Assembly (NCBI GenBank): GCA_028751875.1
Contig: CM054158.1
Coordinates: 9,356,802 to 9,420,801, forward strand
Length of the DNA stretch: 64,000 bases
Direction of reading: 5' to 3'
Origin: Rapana venosa
Taxonomy: Eukaryota; Mollusca; Gastropoda; Neogastropoda; Muricidae
This document shows, piece by piece, positions 11,990-25,188 of the stretch. The position numbers and the translations under genes were made by a program. Position 1 is the first letter of the stretch; every line of letters begins with the position of its first letter. The notes beneath the pieces were generated by a model that was given only the letters and a program-made list of their open reading frames with translations, ran no database searches and had not been told where the DNA came from.

Positions 11990-13425
11990 TACAGACGTGA
12001 CGTGTGGAATGACAGAATGGCATTGCGACACGCCAGAGAATGGCATTGCAACACACCAGAGAATGGCATAGCAACATGCCCGAAGTTGCCTGCCCCTGAA
12101 ACAGACAGTGCTGGTGCTGGGTCATGGAAAGCTGTGTCAACTGAAGGGACAGTATTGAAACCATAGTCATTGGCAGGAAAGACAAAAGTAAGGGTAGGAC
12201 AGTATTGAAAGTGCATAGACTGAGGCTGTGAGGACATGGCATGAAAGTGTCAGGGTGAGGACCAGGTATGAGAGAGCATAGATTGGTGGAATGGACACAA
12301 GTGCAGTGGAGACTGTAGTGTGAGACATGATGACATGGCAGTGAAGAGAACTGTGTGTGGGTGAGTGACAGGCATTGAGAGAGCTTAGATGTGGTGATGG
12401 ACCAAAGGGCAAGTGAGAGAGCGTTGTGTGAAATGTGACATGGGCAGTGAAAGAAGCTAGTGAGTGTGTGAGTGACCATGCAGTGAGAGAGCTGTGAGCT
12501 TTATTAAGACATGGCAGTGAAGAAAGTGTGTGTGTAGTGACCAAGGGCAGTATTGAGAGCTGTGTGATGGTGATGTGACCATGGGCAGTGGAGAGCTGTG
12601 TGTGTGATTGACCTATAGGCAGAGAACTGGTGTGGGACCATGCAGTGAGAGAGCTGTGTGGGGATGTCATGGGCATGAGAGAGCTAGTGTTGTGAGTGAC
12701 CTGCACGACAAGCTGTGGTGTGCATCCTGCATAAGAGCGATGTGGTGATGTGACAGGAGTGAGAGACTGTGGTATGGCAGTGGCCATGCTGAGAGAGCTG
12801 AGTGGTGTGGTGATGTGACCATGGGCAGTGAGAGAGCTGTGAGTGTGGATGTGGACCATGGGCAGTGAGAGAGCTGAGGGTGTGGTGATGTGACCATGGG
12901 CAGTGAGAGAGCTGTGAGTGTGGTGATGTGACCATGGGCAGTGAGAGAGCTGTAGTGTGTGGTGATGTGACCATGGGCAGTGAGAGAGCTGTGAGTGTGG
13001 TGATGTGACCATGGGCAGTGAGAGAGCTGTGAGTGTGGTGATGTGACCATGGGCAGTGAGAGAGCTGTGAGTGTGGTGATGTGACCATGGGCAGTGAGAG
13101 AGCTGGTGTGTGGTGATGTGACCATGGCAGTGAGAGAGCTGTGATGTGTGGTGATGTGACCATGGGCAGTGAGAGAGCTGTGTGTGGTGATGTGACCATG
13201 GCAGTGAGAGAGCTGTGTGTGTGGCAGTGTGACCATGAAGAGCTGTGAGTGTGGCAGTGTGACCATGAAGAGCTGTGAGTGTGGCAGTGTGACCATGAAG
13301 AGCTGTGAGTGTGGCAGTGTGACCATGAAGAGCTGTGTGTGTGGCAGTGTGACCATGAAGAGCTGTGTGTGTGGCAGTGTGACCATGAAGAGCTGTGTGT
13401 GTGGCAGTGTGACCATGAAGATGGG
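11990..13425. repeat. Composite minisatellite with graded decay
   Basis: Right part (13210-13420): about seven perfect 30-bp units, core GCAGTGTGACCATGAAGAGC. Middle (12790-13210): about 38-bp units, core GTGACCATGGGCAGTGAGAG. Left part (11990-12790): the same unit progressively shortened and scrambled, beginning with GAATGGCATTGC repeats. Long antisense open frames here are produced by the repeat. Confidence 0.93.
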
Positions 13426-13849
13426 GCCTGCATGTGGGGTGAAGAAGACAACCTGGGATGGGTGTGGGCCCTTGTGTAGTGACAGACACACTTCGTGTTC
13501 TGTTCCCCATCAGGATGGGATGTTCTTGGTTAGCGTTATGTGTAGCTCTTTCCCAGGGAACTGCTGCTTCTGATGTGCCAGTTTCCTCACGCTTGTATGT
13601 TAAGTAAAAGTGTACATGTGGATCATTTTCCTAGAGATTGAGGTCCATGAATCTCAAAGGGAAGCAGTGTGGTGTTGCTAGAGAAGGACCGACCATTGAC
13701 CGCTTTTCCTTGGTTGCATTACCATGTTGCTGTCGTCGCTAGTCGGGTCAGTAATTCTGCAAAAAAAGGGGGGGGGGAGGGCGCTATCATATTGAATTTT
13801 TTTTTTACTCTGTTCATGTTGTTGATTTTGCCACCATCAGTGTTGCATC

Positions 13850-14135
13850 CAAGATACACTATCCTAGCAAGAATTCATACCAAAGACATGCTAAAGACGC
13901 ACACAGTGAAACACTATTCCAGTAAGAATTCATATCAAAGACATGCTAAAGACGCACACAGTGATACACTATTCCAGTAAGAATTCATATCAAAGACATG
14001 CTAAAGACGCACACAGTGATACACTATTCCAGTAAGAATTCATATCAAAGACATGCTAAAGACGCACACAGTGATACACTATTCCAGTAAGAATTCATAT
14101 CAAAGACATACTAAAGACGCACACAGTACACTCCA
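13850..14135. repeat. 55-bp tandem repeat, ~5 copies
   Basis: Units contain CAGTAAGAATTCATATCAAA and GACATGCTAAAGACGCACAC. The central copies are essentially identical. Function unknown. Confidence 0.95.
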
Positions 14136-14794
14136 GACACAAACTGAATACCAGTCTGACACTGTAAGTATACCAGCAAAGCATTGAAGAAAAAAGTCCT
14201 TTTAGCATTGTATACCTTGCTGTGTCTGATAAAACATTCCTGACCACACGGGCTTTTTTCCCTGTAAGCTGAAACAGCAAGTATACTGCTCTAGCCAAAC
14301 ACAACACTAGTGGAAAGTGTTGATACTTTGCTACCAGTGGCATGGGCAGAGTATCCTGGCGGATGTGCTGTGTGGACGACAGTGCCAGAGTGAACAACAG
14401 GGAGTCAGTCGCAGATCAGCTGGAAGGGTGTGTGTGGCGGATAGGGGGTGTTGTGTTTTGCTTCAGGAGAGGCTCCCTCATCCAGCAGGCTTCCTTCTCC
14501 TGCACAATGCACCATTCAGGGACCAGGCTTCTGATCCCATTTGTTTTGAGGCTGTGGGGTGGAATCGGCTGCTACTTGTGACCTAAGGGTAGATGAGCGG
14601 GTTATGATTTATGGGGTCAGCTTATCTGCAGACCTGTCAGTGCCTTACTCCACTCTGTGAACACATGCATGCAGAAGAAGAAACATGTGTTATGTCAACG
14701 ATCTAGTGATTCATGTTGGTGTTCCTTGGGTTGTGGACACCTGAACATAGCTGCATGTGACAGGTGACCGGCCTTACCAGCACATTGGTTAATT

Positions 14795-15560
14795 AATAAT
14801 AATAATAATATGTGGAATTTATATAGCACTATATCTTGCAAAACCCCCAAATCAGAGCGCTTTCATTCATCCTACTCATTCTTATGCAGCCAGTTACAAT
14901 TAATAGGTTGTTTTTTTTTACAAAATCAAATGTATACACATGCACTCGCACGCACACACACAAAGGATGTACACTCCGGCAGGGTGATGGGGTTTTGGCT
15001 GTTGAGGGCAGGGACAAAAATTAAATGGAACAAGAGGGGAGAATCTTAGGTTTGAAATAAGTGTCTTGAGGCCAGGTTTAAAAGCATCATAAGAAGGCTT
15101 TTGGCAAAGGGAGAGAGGGAGGTCATTCCAGATCGATGGACCAGAAACAGAGAAAGAGCAATGGCCAACGGTGGACTGGTTGAATCTAGGACTTCTTAAG
15201 CACAAGGTATCTGCAGCAGAGAGGAGGGAACAAGGAGGAGTGTACAGGTGAAGACATTCACAGAGGTAGGAAGGTGCTGTTTTATGGAGGCATTTGTAAC
15301 AGAGTACTGATCTATAAAATAGTTCACTCTCTGTGGCACAGGAAACCAGTGGAGAGATTGCAAGAGAGGGGTAATGTGCTCAGATTTTTCCTTTCTGAAG
15401 ACTACGCGAGCTGCAGAGTTTTGTATATGTTGAAGGGAGTGGATAGATGAAGCTGGCAGACTAGCCAGAAGAGACTTGCAATAGTCCAGACGTGACAGAA
15501 TGAGAGACGTGACTAGTTTGGATGTTGCATCAGTGGACAGGTACTTTCACATTGCACTAA
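14795..15560 (-). mobile_element. 3' end of a non-LTR retrotransposon (CR1/Jockey-like)
   Basis: On the - strand, 15205-15050 encodes NQSTVGHCSFSVSGPSIWND and then LPLSLCQKPSYDAFKPGLKT. This resembles the conserved reverse-transcriptase C-terminus (…GPSLWNSLP…F…LKTHL) of CR1/Jockey-superfamily elements. Downstream comes a 3' UTR, then GTGCTATATAAATTCCAC and an (ATT)n tail at 14795-14812. The element is truncated at its 5' side and the rest of the interval is degraded. The same tail is seen on the SINE at 52339-52812. Confidence 0.7.
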
Positions 15561-15599
15561 TGCGCCGCAGTTGATAGTACTGGCACCGGGTCAGCAGGT

Positions 15600-16262
15600 G
15601 AAGTGCCTGACAGGTATCGTGTATTAGTGCGGTTGAATGTCCACTTGACAGGTATCGTGTAGTGTATGTGCGGGTCTGAAATGTTCCACACTTTTACCTG
15701 ACAGGTATCGTGTAGTGTATGTGCGGGTCTGAAATGTTCCACACTTTTACCCGACAGGTATCGTGTAGTGTATGTGCAGGTCTGAAATGTTCCACACTTT
15801 TACCCGACAGGTATCGTGTAGTGTATGTGCAGGTCTGAAATGTTCCACACTTTTACCCGACAGGTATCGTGTAGTGTATGTGCAGGTCTGAAATGTTCCA
15901 CACTTTTACCCGACAGGTATCGTGTAGTGTATGTGCAGGTCTGAAATGTTCCACACTTCCCGACGTATTGTATGTTGCACTGAATGTTCACACTTACCGA
16001 CAGGTATCGTGTAGTGTATGTGCAGGTCTGAAATGTTCCACACTTTTACCCGACAGGTATCGTGTAGTGTATGTGCAGGTCTGAAATGTTCCACACTTTT
16101 ACCCGACAGGTATCGTGTAGTGTATGTGCAGGTCTGAAATGTTCCACACTTTTACCCGACAGGTATCGTGTAGTGTATGTGCAGGTCTGAAATGTTCCAC
16201 ACTTTTACCCGACAGGTATCGTGTAGTGTATGTGCAGGTCTGAAATGTTTCACACTTTTATT
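15600..16262. repeat. 52-bp minisatellite, ~12 copies
   Basis: Head-to-tail units with core GACAGGTATCGTGTAGTGTA, then TGTGCAGGTCTGAAATG and TTCCACACTTTTACC. One unit near 15960-16000 is disrupted. It lies in the convergent region between GTF2H1 and PAXIP1. Confidence 0.95.
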
Positions 16263-18125
16263 GTAGCATGTTGGGAAAAGTGAAGATGGAAAGCTGAAGT
16301 GTTAGGACAAGTAGCCCCACCCTCCTCCTCCTTCACCAGTTTCCAGTACACGTTTCAGATGGACTGCACAACACACTTCTTGCAATGGCAAAGGATCAGT
16401 GAAATAGCATTTTTTTTAAAAAAAGTTTCTACACCTGTGTGAGTTTCTGGTGGTTTGAGAGAAAATGCAGTGAGACTTGTGTACTTAAGATTTCATTTTT
16501 TCCCTTTAAATTCAATAGAAATCATGTAAGAAAATGACGGTCACTGATGTACTGGCATTGTAATTGGCTAGTGGAAATGATTTGTGTTGAGTTTAAGTTT
16601 GCTCTGTTTTGAAAGGGTTTTTTGGGGGTTGATCTAAATGGAAGAGGAATATTCTGGGTTATTCTCAGTGTTTGAAAGTGGGGGAATGCGCAACTTTTTT
16701 TTATAACCACTTTGTCAAACCTCAAAGGGCCTCCACTGTTGGGTATATAAACCTGTGCGTGCTAGTTGGCAAGAGTGGCTTCATTTATCAAGGTGACCTC
16801 AGTTCACATGAAAACACACAGGCTCCCCGGAGTTGCAGCACTTGGCCCAATAATCATCATTTTGTGAGCTCCCAAAATGCACAGGTGAAGATAAATGTTG
16901 CCTGTTCACTAATACTTTCTGCATGACAATCACCTAAAGGCAGAGAAAGAAGTCTTTTATGTGTATAGTAGTAATGCACGTAGTTGGTTTCACTGAAGTT
17001 AGGAGCACACAAACATATTGATACTTTCTGGCTGTTTGGGTATTATGTGATGGTGTGGGCAAGGGACTGGAGTAAAAGATTTATTTACAAAATGCACTTG
17101 CCCTTAAGGCATGTAACTAGATACACAACTGTTTTGGTGATCAGATCATGAACTGTATTTGATATATAGATCTATATACTACAGTTTATTTGGTATCCAA
17201 TATCTCTTCCGCAGTATGAGTGAAAAGATGAGAAAATAACAGATATGATGTATGCAAAATAAAGATTGTGTGAGTGAAGAGAGAGATGAAATAAATCAAC
17301 TGAAACATGAGAGTGGAGGTTTGTGTCATTTTTGAATGAGAAAGTTATGCAAATTTTCTTATCAAATAAAAAAAGAAAAAAATACTTCGCACACAAAATT
17401 TGTCCATAATTCATAGATTATTAATCTTATTCATGCAGAGTTTATTGTGTTAATCTTCAACGCATAAAACCATAAAATCAACATGAATACAACATATCAA
17501 TCTGTAATGTTTCTATTTACAACTCATTATGTATCAGCAGACATGGTGGTTTGTTTTTCCGACAGGCAATAGTAATGTAACTATACAAAAGTGATGAAAT
17601 GTACAAAACAAAACTTTACCACAAAAAACTCCACCTATGAATGTATTTTTAAAAAAATAAAGCTTGGTTTTAAAATTATCTGAAGAAACCAGTTATGAAC
17701 ATGTGATATGAGATGTGCACTCTATTAAACACATTTTGAAAAGCTGAACATTCATTCAATGAGAATATCAACAGACAAAGACTGTACAGACAAAGACCAC
17801 ATTACAAAAGGATTCAACCAAAACTGTACGCCGCTTTTCATTGTTTTAGGCAAATGAAAGATTACATTTATGTTAAGGCATTTCTGATGAAGTAACTTGA
17901 TTTGACTTTTCTTTATCTGAGCAGCTCATTCCGCCGATTGTTTAGAAGAAGGGGTACAAGTACACAAAATGCTTCAGTAGATTCCAAAACAAGTACACAA
18001 AATGCTTCAGTAGATTCCAAAACAATGTCACAAGAATGGGCAATACCAAATGACATGAGTCTGTCCCCTACTAAGCTGCTTCACCTAAAAATAAATGCAG
18101 TTTCAAGGCAGGCTGCTGGACAATA
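16263..18125. other. AT-rich convergent intergenic/3' UTR DNA
   Basis: No protein-coding signal was recognised. Several AATAAA hexamers occur on the + strand (around 17258-17370 and 17656) and TTTATT, the reverse complement, near 17064 and 17184. Polyadenylation of either gene could lie here, but the positions cannot be fixed from sequence alone. Confidence 0.5.
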
Positions 18126-18129
18126 AAAG

Positions 18130-19025
18130 AAACTACCCTCATTTTCCCTTAATCATTCCCAAAACTCTACCCTCATTTCCCCTTAATCATTCCTGAAACT
18201 CTACCCTCATTTTCCCTTAATCATTCCCAAAACTCTACCCTCATTTCTCCTTAATCATTCCCGAAACTACCCTCATTTTCCCTTAATCATTCCGAAGCTC
18301 TACCCTCATTTCTGAAACTCTACCTTCATTTTCCCTTTATTACTCCTGAAGCGCTACCCTCATTTCCCCTTAATTAAACTCTACCCTCATTTCCCCTTAA
18401 TTAAACTCTACCCTCATTTTCCCTTGATTAAACTCTACCCTCATTTCCCCTTAATTAAACTCTACCCTCATTTTCCCTTGATTAAACTCTACCCTCTTTT
18501 TCCCTTGATTAAACTCTACCCTCATTTCCCCTTAATTAAACTCTACCCTCATTTCCCCTTAATTAAACTCTACCCTCATTTTCCCTTGATTAAACTCTAC
18601 CCTCATTTTCCCTTAATTATCTCTGAAATCTACTCTCATTTCCCCTTAATGATCTCCGAAACTCCATTTCCCCGAATTGATCTCTGAAACTACCTATCTC
18701 CCTCAATTATCTCTGAAACTCTCCCCTCATTTATCTCTGAAACTCTCCTCTCATTATCTCTGAAAGTCTCCCCTCATTTATCTCTGAAAGTCTCCCCTCA
18801 TTTATCTCTGAAAGTCTCCCCTCATTTCCCCTTAACTATCTCTGAAAGTCTCCCCTCATTCCCCCTTAATTATCCCTGAAACTCTCCCCTCATTCCCCCT
18901 TAATTATCCCTGAAACTCTCCCCTCATTTCCCCTTAATTATCTCTGAAACTCTCCCCTCATTCCCCCTTAATTATCTCTGAAACTCTCCCCTCCTTTGCC
19001 CTTGATTATCTCTGAAACTCTCCCC
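18130..19025. repeat. ~30-bp TCTACCCTCATTT minisatellite
   Basis: About 28 units of CTCTACCCTCATTTCCCCTT plus AATTA-type spacers, drifting to CTCTGAAACTCTCCCCTCA in the right half. On the PAXIP1 sense strand it is purine-rich and may be within that gene's 3' UTR or beyond it. Confidence 0.9.
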
Positions 19026-19889
19026 TGGCTGGAGAAGCCTGCAAACCCACCACAACACAGTACAAAATCCCCTGTTCTATCTATGCTGTAGCAAGAAAGC
19101 CCCATGGGCAGCAGCTCAGAGCACTCCTGGTGACACAACTGCCAGCACACAGTCCAGGTCTTGTAACTGACCGAACCTGTAAACATCTCCAAACCAAGAT
19201 AAATATGCTCCATGACAGTACAAATCATTTGAAATGTTGAAGAGATAAATTTACAATGCAGACATAATGGTTTGAAATGTCAGTATTTCTCAAATCGGAA
19301 CAGGAATTTTTGGCCATTTAAAATAAAATTTATTATAAAAAAAACCCACATGACAATGGTGGTCTCTGGATTAATTTCAAGTTCCCAAATTATGATTCTG
19401 ATTTGAAACTGAACAAGAACACACTATCAGAAGCACAATGAAGACGGCCTGAGTGAAACGGAAGGCAGATGGGGGGAAGATTGAAGACTGACCACAAGGT
19501 ATTGCTATGATGCCAGCAGTCAACATTATACAGAAGTGCCTGGTTTGAATCAGGGGGTTACAGGGCTTTTAAGGTGACTGGAAAACTGATGTTCACAGAT
19601 GTCTGTCTAAAGAAAATAGAGTACACTACTGCACCAGAGTGGAAATGGTGGCTGCTAAAGATTCAGATCTAAATTTGCAAAATGTAGCTAAAAATTTTCT
19701 TTTGCTGACTTTACTATGGGAAAACAAACAAAAATGTACTCTTACATATGAAAGGAGAAATCACCACAAAACTATGGAATGGAAATCAACATCATCATCA
19801 TCAACAAAGGCTCTGTAAAGTTGAAATGTTGCTCCATTTACACCACAGCACCCACAGAGGCCCATCAAAACAACTTCATGATTCAGCTG

Positions 19890-20128
19890 GTGAAAAAAAC
19901 AAATGGTAGAGCTGGCGACAAACAAACGGTAGAGCTGGGAACAAACGGTAGAGCTGGGAACAAACAAACGGTAGAGCTGGCGACAAACAAACGGTAGAGC
20001 TGGCGACAAACAAACTAGAGCTGGCGACAAACAAACGGTAGAGCTGGGAACAAACAAACGGTAGAGCTGGCGACAAACAAACTAGAGCTGGCGACAAACA
20101 AACGGTAGAGCTGGCGACAAACAGACCC
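19890..20128. repeat. ~23-bp tandem repeat
   Basis: About ten units of ACAAACAAACGGTAGAGCTG plus GCG/GGA, with occasional internal deletions (ACAAACTAGAG). Confidence 0.92.
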
Positions 20129-20188
20129 AGTTTCCTGATGATGACCACAATGATGACCACAGTAATGATAGCAGACAGGTCATTTTGG

Positions 20189-21175
20189 AAACCCCCCCCC
20201 CCCCCCCCCCCTCCCCTTTTCTCCACTAAATCTGTTCTGAAGTCTCACCTCACTATCGCTAGTGTTTTCTGGGTAAAACACCGGACCTATCTCAGACAAG
20301 CTGCTCCTGACAACAGCCAGACCACCAGCACTGAAGAGGCTCCAGTCTGCAAGCTGAGACAGGAGAGAGATGTGTGGCAAGCCCTGGTGGCACCGCAAGG
20401 AGCTCCTATCCATGGCAGAGGCCATCTGTATATATTTTTCCATATGCACAAGTCAAAATCAGGCATGAGTCTGTGGGGTTGTCCTCAGGCCAGGAGCCTC
20501 TTCTGAAGTCCACTTTACACTCACAGGCACAAGTTCCCCCTTCATTCCAAACGGTACACCCCCCCCCACACACACACACACATACACAGAGACCTCTTGC
20601 CCACAGCCACACTGGAAGATCAGCTTGAGGACCCCTTCAACAATGGTCACTGCTGGAAGAACTTGGAAAGAAGAAACCGAGGTTGTTATCCGAGGGTCAG
20701 AGCACAAACAAGTGTGGCTGACAAGCTTGCTGCCCTCATCAGGTCTGCCTCTGCACACGTTGACGGACACACAAGCACAGGGGACTGCTGCTGTGTGCAC
20801 AACAGCACTGTGACAGCTTTCTGAAGCCATACAACCCCCCCCTCTTTTGACCACCTCTCGGTGTTTTTCAACAGCAGCAACAGGTAGCAGGTAGGTGGTA
20901 TTAAAAACACAACACAAAAAGAATGAAAACTGCTTAAAAAGAATGATTATCCCCCTCCCCCCCCACCCTTCCCTATTAAAGTGTATAAAAATATGAGGAA
21001 AAAAAGAGAACACTTTCTTTCCCCTCTATACAACACCCCCCCCCCCCCCCCCCCCAAGAGAAAACCCCAAACCCTCTTCTCGTATTATAAACAAAAACCA
21101 CCTCTCTTGACACCGCCTTTGTACACACACACACACTGAAACAAAGCACAAGAACGCCCCCCTCCCCCCCCTCCA
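20189..21175. repeat. Cluster of poly-C tracts
   Basis: Poly-C runs occur near 20189-20212, 20557-20566, 20950-20965, 21038-21055 and 21155-21172. On the PAXIP1 strand they are poly-G, which could form quadruplexes in its 3' UTR. Run lengths are likely to be unreliable. Confidence 0.8.
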
Positions 21176-21784
21176 AAAAACAACAACACCAAAACAAACC
21201 ACCACCACCAACAGTCAGCCACTCAAAAGCTGACGATGTTGGATCAATTCATGATCTACACAAGTAGTTTAAACTTCTGCCCTTAAAACTTTGAACCCTA
21301 TGATTCATACTCAACAGATTCTTTTTTTTAAAAAGGTCACTGACACCAGCATAAGATCGTTCCTATGTACAGCACTGTCAACCTTAATCTTTCAGGACCT
21401 CCACACTTTAAAAAATCATTATCAGTCAAGATATACAAAGCTAGCCATTTCTGTAAACTCATCATCAGTGAAGCATTCAGTATGAACACACGTGGTTAAT
21501 ACTCCATTGTGAGGATCAATCTGACAACATACATATATGTGCCTCAGAATCAATCTGTACACAGTGAACATAACTACACTGAACATAGGCAGGCAGACAT
21601 CTGTACACACATTGCATATATCTAGAGAGTGATGTCTTTGTGTCCCACACTTCTCTCATGGCCGCCCTTGTGTCGTCGTCATCATCATCACCACCACAAC
21701 CACATTTCTGTACACAGGCACTCACATCATCTGCAGCAGCAGGACTGACATTCCATGTTAGCATGACATCATAGTAACGACAAG

Positions 21785-21985
21785 GCAGGTCCCTGTATGT
21801 GCACTTCACCTCTCAAGCATGCACCAGAAGGATAACCATCATTCACAAGGCAGGTCCCTGTACGTGCACTCCACCTCTCAAGCATGCACCAGAAGGATAA
21901 CCATCATTCACAAGGCAGGTCCCTGTATGTGCACTCCACCTCCCAAGCATGCACCAGAAGGATAACCATCATTCACAAGGCAGGG
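21785..21985. repeat. 65-bp tandem repeat, 3 copies
   Basis: Three copies containing AAGGCAGGTCCCTGT, CTCAAGCATGCACCAGAAGG and ATAACCATCATTCAC. It lies about 530 bp downstream of the PAXIP1 stop codon on the - strand, probably in the 3' UTR. Confidence 0.93.
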
Positions 21986-22514
21986 AAGAAGGCAACACTC
22001 ATCTGCCCAAACATTCACCTTTCTGTCTATCCATACCAGCGCTATAACCTACACCAACAAAATGCTAGTATTGCAACTTTTTTTTAAAATTGTAAAGACA
22101 GGACACAATCTTTAGAATCTTCCAGATTAAAACAATTTCTTGTCAACATTAAAAATCTACAATTATAAGGTTTATTTTGCTCCTTTTAAAGTATAGAGGT
22201 TAAATTTTGCTCTGTTTAAAGTATGCAGGTTAAATTCAAGTCAGGCAGAGCACAGCCTCACCACAATTTGATAAGAAATAAAGTTTAAATACAAAACTTT
22301 GTGGTAAACTATCCCGTTAACACCAAGTACAAAATGGGTACTTTGGTAACGGGAATAGTTAAGATGTAAAAAGTAGTTCCTAAAAGGTACAGATCCGCAC
22401 GCTCGACCTCACAAGCAGAAAAAACTCACTTGCATTCCCTTCTATCTACACCCCCTCCCCCCCCTTCCAGTCCATGTATGTACAATGGAGATAACGGCAT
22501 ATCCAGGAGCGGGG

Positions 22515-22609
22515 CTACATAGCATACAGCTGGTAGTCCAGACGGTACATCTTCCAGTCCAGCTCCTGGCGCAGCACTCCTGTCAAGGCCATTTCTGCAC
22601 TGTACACAT
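22515..22609 (-). CDS. PAXIP1: PAXIP1 exon 20 (C-terminus and stop)
   Basis: Acceptor GACTTTTGCAG. It completes Asp (G|AT) and reads VYSAEMALTGVLRQELDWKM then YRLDYQLYAM before TAG at 22515-22517. It matches [20 protein letters not shown] at the end of vertebrate PTIP. Confidence 0.96.
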
Positions 22610-23161
22610 CTGCAAAAGTCAGAAAACCACACCAGGACAAAGCAATGTTAACACCCACAAGATACTTCTTGCAAAATATCATGTTTGTTTTTCCCCAGCT
22701 ATAAGCTGCAATGAGGTAATGTGGGGAGGAAAAAAGTGGTTTCAACTGAAATTCACTTAAAGATGAGAACTTTGCTACATTTATCTCCAGGCCCTACTGA
22801 AAGGCGGTGCCGTGTGTGAAAGTACAAAAAGCTAATGAGGGCTGTTCTGTTCCCACTCTTAGGCTTACTACACAAATCTTGAAGAATCGATCACAAAGCC
22901 ACCAGCCACGACTAGATATAGACAGATCACGGAAAAAGCTATTTCATTTTCTTCAGCAACTGGAGGTCCATCTAAAACACAACAACTGTGGCTCAGAGAT
23001 GTAACACACACACACACACACACAGAGTGAAAGATGACTGATACAGGCTACTACTGCATGCATGCCATCCATGGCGCTGCTCTTACACAGCCAGCCAGCA
23101 GAAGGCATGAACGACACCAGCATCACCACCCCCATGACAACTGCTGCAGTGCAGGACTTAC

Positions 23162-23237
23162 CAATCTTTTGAGCTTTGAGGTCTCTGCAGAGGTGCAGGT
23201 CATTGGGGCAGCTGATGACGATGAAGGTGGACCGTCC
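23162..23237 (-). CDS. PAXIP1: PAXIP1 exon 19 (BRCT6)
   Basis: 76 nt, phase 0 in and phase 1 out, acceptor TCTGTTGCAG and donor GTAAGT. It reads GRSTFIVISCPNDLHLCRDL then KAQKI, matching EIILISCENDLHLCREY. Confidence 0.96.
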
Positions 23238-23263
23238 CTGCAACAGACACGGGACATGTTCAC

Positions 23264-23565
23264 TTCACTCCTGTCCATGATAGCACCTTCAGGAGCACTA
23301 GCTGTGGACCCCTCGTTAATGACCTGCACGAGGACAGGAGACTCTGCCGCACAGGTGACCTGACCTCACTTGCCCCTTGACCTCACTTCTCCCTCAACAC
23401 CTTAGAGTCACTTCACTCCTGTCCATGATAGCACCTTCAGGAGCACTAGCTGTGGACCCCTCGTTAATGACCTGCACGAGGACAGGAGACTCTGCCGCAC
23501 AGGTGACCTGACCTCACTTGCCCCTTGACCTCACTTCTCCCTCAACACCTTAGGGTCACTTCTTC
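23264..23565. repeat. ~148-bp tandem duplication in PAXIP1 intron 19-18 side
   Basis: Two nearly identical copies containing TCACTCCTGTCCATGATAGC, GACCTGCACGAGGACAGGAG and CCCTCAACACCTTAG. It begins about 30 bp upstream of the exon 19 acceptor. Confidence 0.9.
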
Positions 23566-23805
23566 CTTCACTCTCCAAGGTCACTGCACTGAACATTACA
23601 GGGTGCATACATGTCGTGGGCAGGTGAAGCCAGGCACAGCCCTTCTATGGAGGAATCACAGAGGTACAAAGCACAAACTGAACAAGTCGTGGGTGACAAA
23701 CCACAGGACTCTCCTCCCGGTCTTCTGATCACTACTGGAGGGGAATTTCAAGCAGTCTGTCACCTTCACCTTGCAAGCAGCCACACTCAAAGTCTAGAGA
23801 TTATC

Positions 23806-25188
23806 ACTCACTCACTCAGTCCCATGTCCCAAAGGACGTAGGGGGGACATGAGAGAAGATGCAACAGAGATCTTTTTCCATGCTTCACGATCCTGTGTGG
23901 CTAGTAGAAGGTGTTGCAGGGGTTGGGCGGTCCAGTCTTTGATGTTGTCAACCCATGATTTCTTTTGGCGGCCTCTTCTTCTCTTGCCTTCGACTGTTCC
24001 TTGCAAGATGGTTTTTGCTAAGGTGTTGTGTCTTGTGGTGTGACCAAACCACATCAGTTTTCTCCTCTTTATGGTGGAGAGCAGAGAGGTTCTTGGGGGC
24101 CCACACGCTTTTTGATTTCTTCTTTCACATAGTTGTTGGTCTTGTGTTCTTTGTATGATATTTTGAGGAGTCTTCTGTGGCACTTGTTTCCAAATGCTTG
24201 GATTCTCCTCTCTAGCTCTGCTGACAGAGTCCATGAATCACAGCCATATAGGAGGATAGATATCACGAGGATTTGTAGAGGTGATATTTGGTGCAGAAGC
24301 TGATGTTGCTTCTGATGATCCTCTCTCGAGTCTGGCTAGAGCAGATGTTGCTGTTGCAATGCGAGCTTTCACTTCATTGTTTGATGTGCCATCTTTTGTT
24401 AGGATGGAGCCTAAGTATTTGAATTGGCTCACCTCTTCCAGTATTTCTCCAATTATCTTTATTTCCGTGCTGTCATTACTTGCACTGTTGACCATGATCT
24501 TTGATTTCTCTGTACTGACCTCATGCCGTATGCGCTCGCTCTATCTGATAGACTATCTGAGAGTTTTGCAGTTCTTGTTTGCTGCCGCCCATGAGGTCAA
24601 TGTCATCTGCAAATCTGAGGTTGCAAAGGGGTCTTCCACCAATGGAGATGGAAGTGTGGTGGTTTTGCAACGTCTCTGTCATGATGTTTTCGAGGAAGAG
24701 GTTGAAGAGTACAGGTGAGAGAAGGCAGCCCCGACAGACCCCAACCGTGGTCTTGAAGAACTCGCCCATATGATTGTTCATAAAAACTGCACTTCTTGCA
24801 TTCTCGTACAGTGCCTTGATGACTTCAATGAGGCAGTTGTCAATGTTGAAGTGCCTGAGGCCGTCATGCCATACCCTGTCAAAGGCCTTTTTGAAGTCTA
24901 TGTAATTGTGATACAAGTCTTTTTGGTGTTGGAGATGTTTCTCTATCAGAATTCTCAGATTGAAAATTTGTTCCATTGTGCTGCGTTTTGGTCTAAAGCC
25001 AGCTTGTTCTTCTGCCAGGAGTTTTTCCGCTTGGTTTTTCAGTCTGTTGAGGACTACCTGCAGCATGATCTTGCTAGGATGGCTTATGAGACTGATGGTT
25101 CTGTAGTTCTGGCATTGCTTGAGGTTTCCTTTCTTTGGTAGGGGTATTACAAGAGACTGTGTCCATTCTTCTGGCCATTCTGCGTCCT
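23806..25188 (-). mobile_element. 5'-truncated RTE-like LINE, dead copy
   Basis: On the - strand it encodes, in order, EWTQSLVIPLPKKGNL, AEEQAGFRPKRST, DFKKAFDRVWHDGL, VGVCRGCLLSPVLFN, NLRFADDIDLMGGS (catalytic ADD), FKYLGSILTKDGTS, SILLYGCDSWTLS and RRRGRQKKSWVDNIKDW. This is a reverse-transcriptase palm/thumb and C-terminus as in RTE-type endonuclease-reverse-transcriptase elements. Several frame changes split it, and the usual GVRQG motif is altered to GVCRG. The 3' end carries TGAGTGAGTGAGTGA, consistent with the short tandem tails of RTE elements. The 5' end stops abruptly at the 25189-25915 array. It sits in a PAXIP1 intron, same orientation. Confidence 0.88.

Noticed and set aside
12167..13510. 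447-residue antisense open frame rich in HGHITT and SQLSHCPW repeats
   Set aside because: It is a translation of the minisatellite; the three frames of the array are all long and similar, with no conserved domain.
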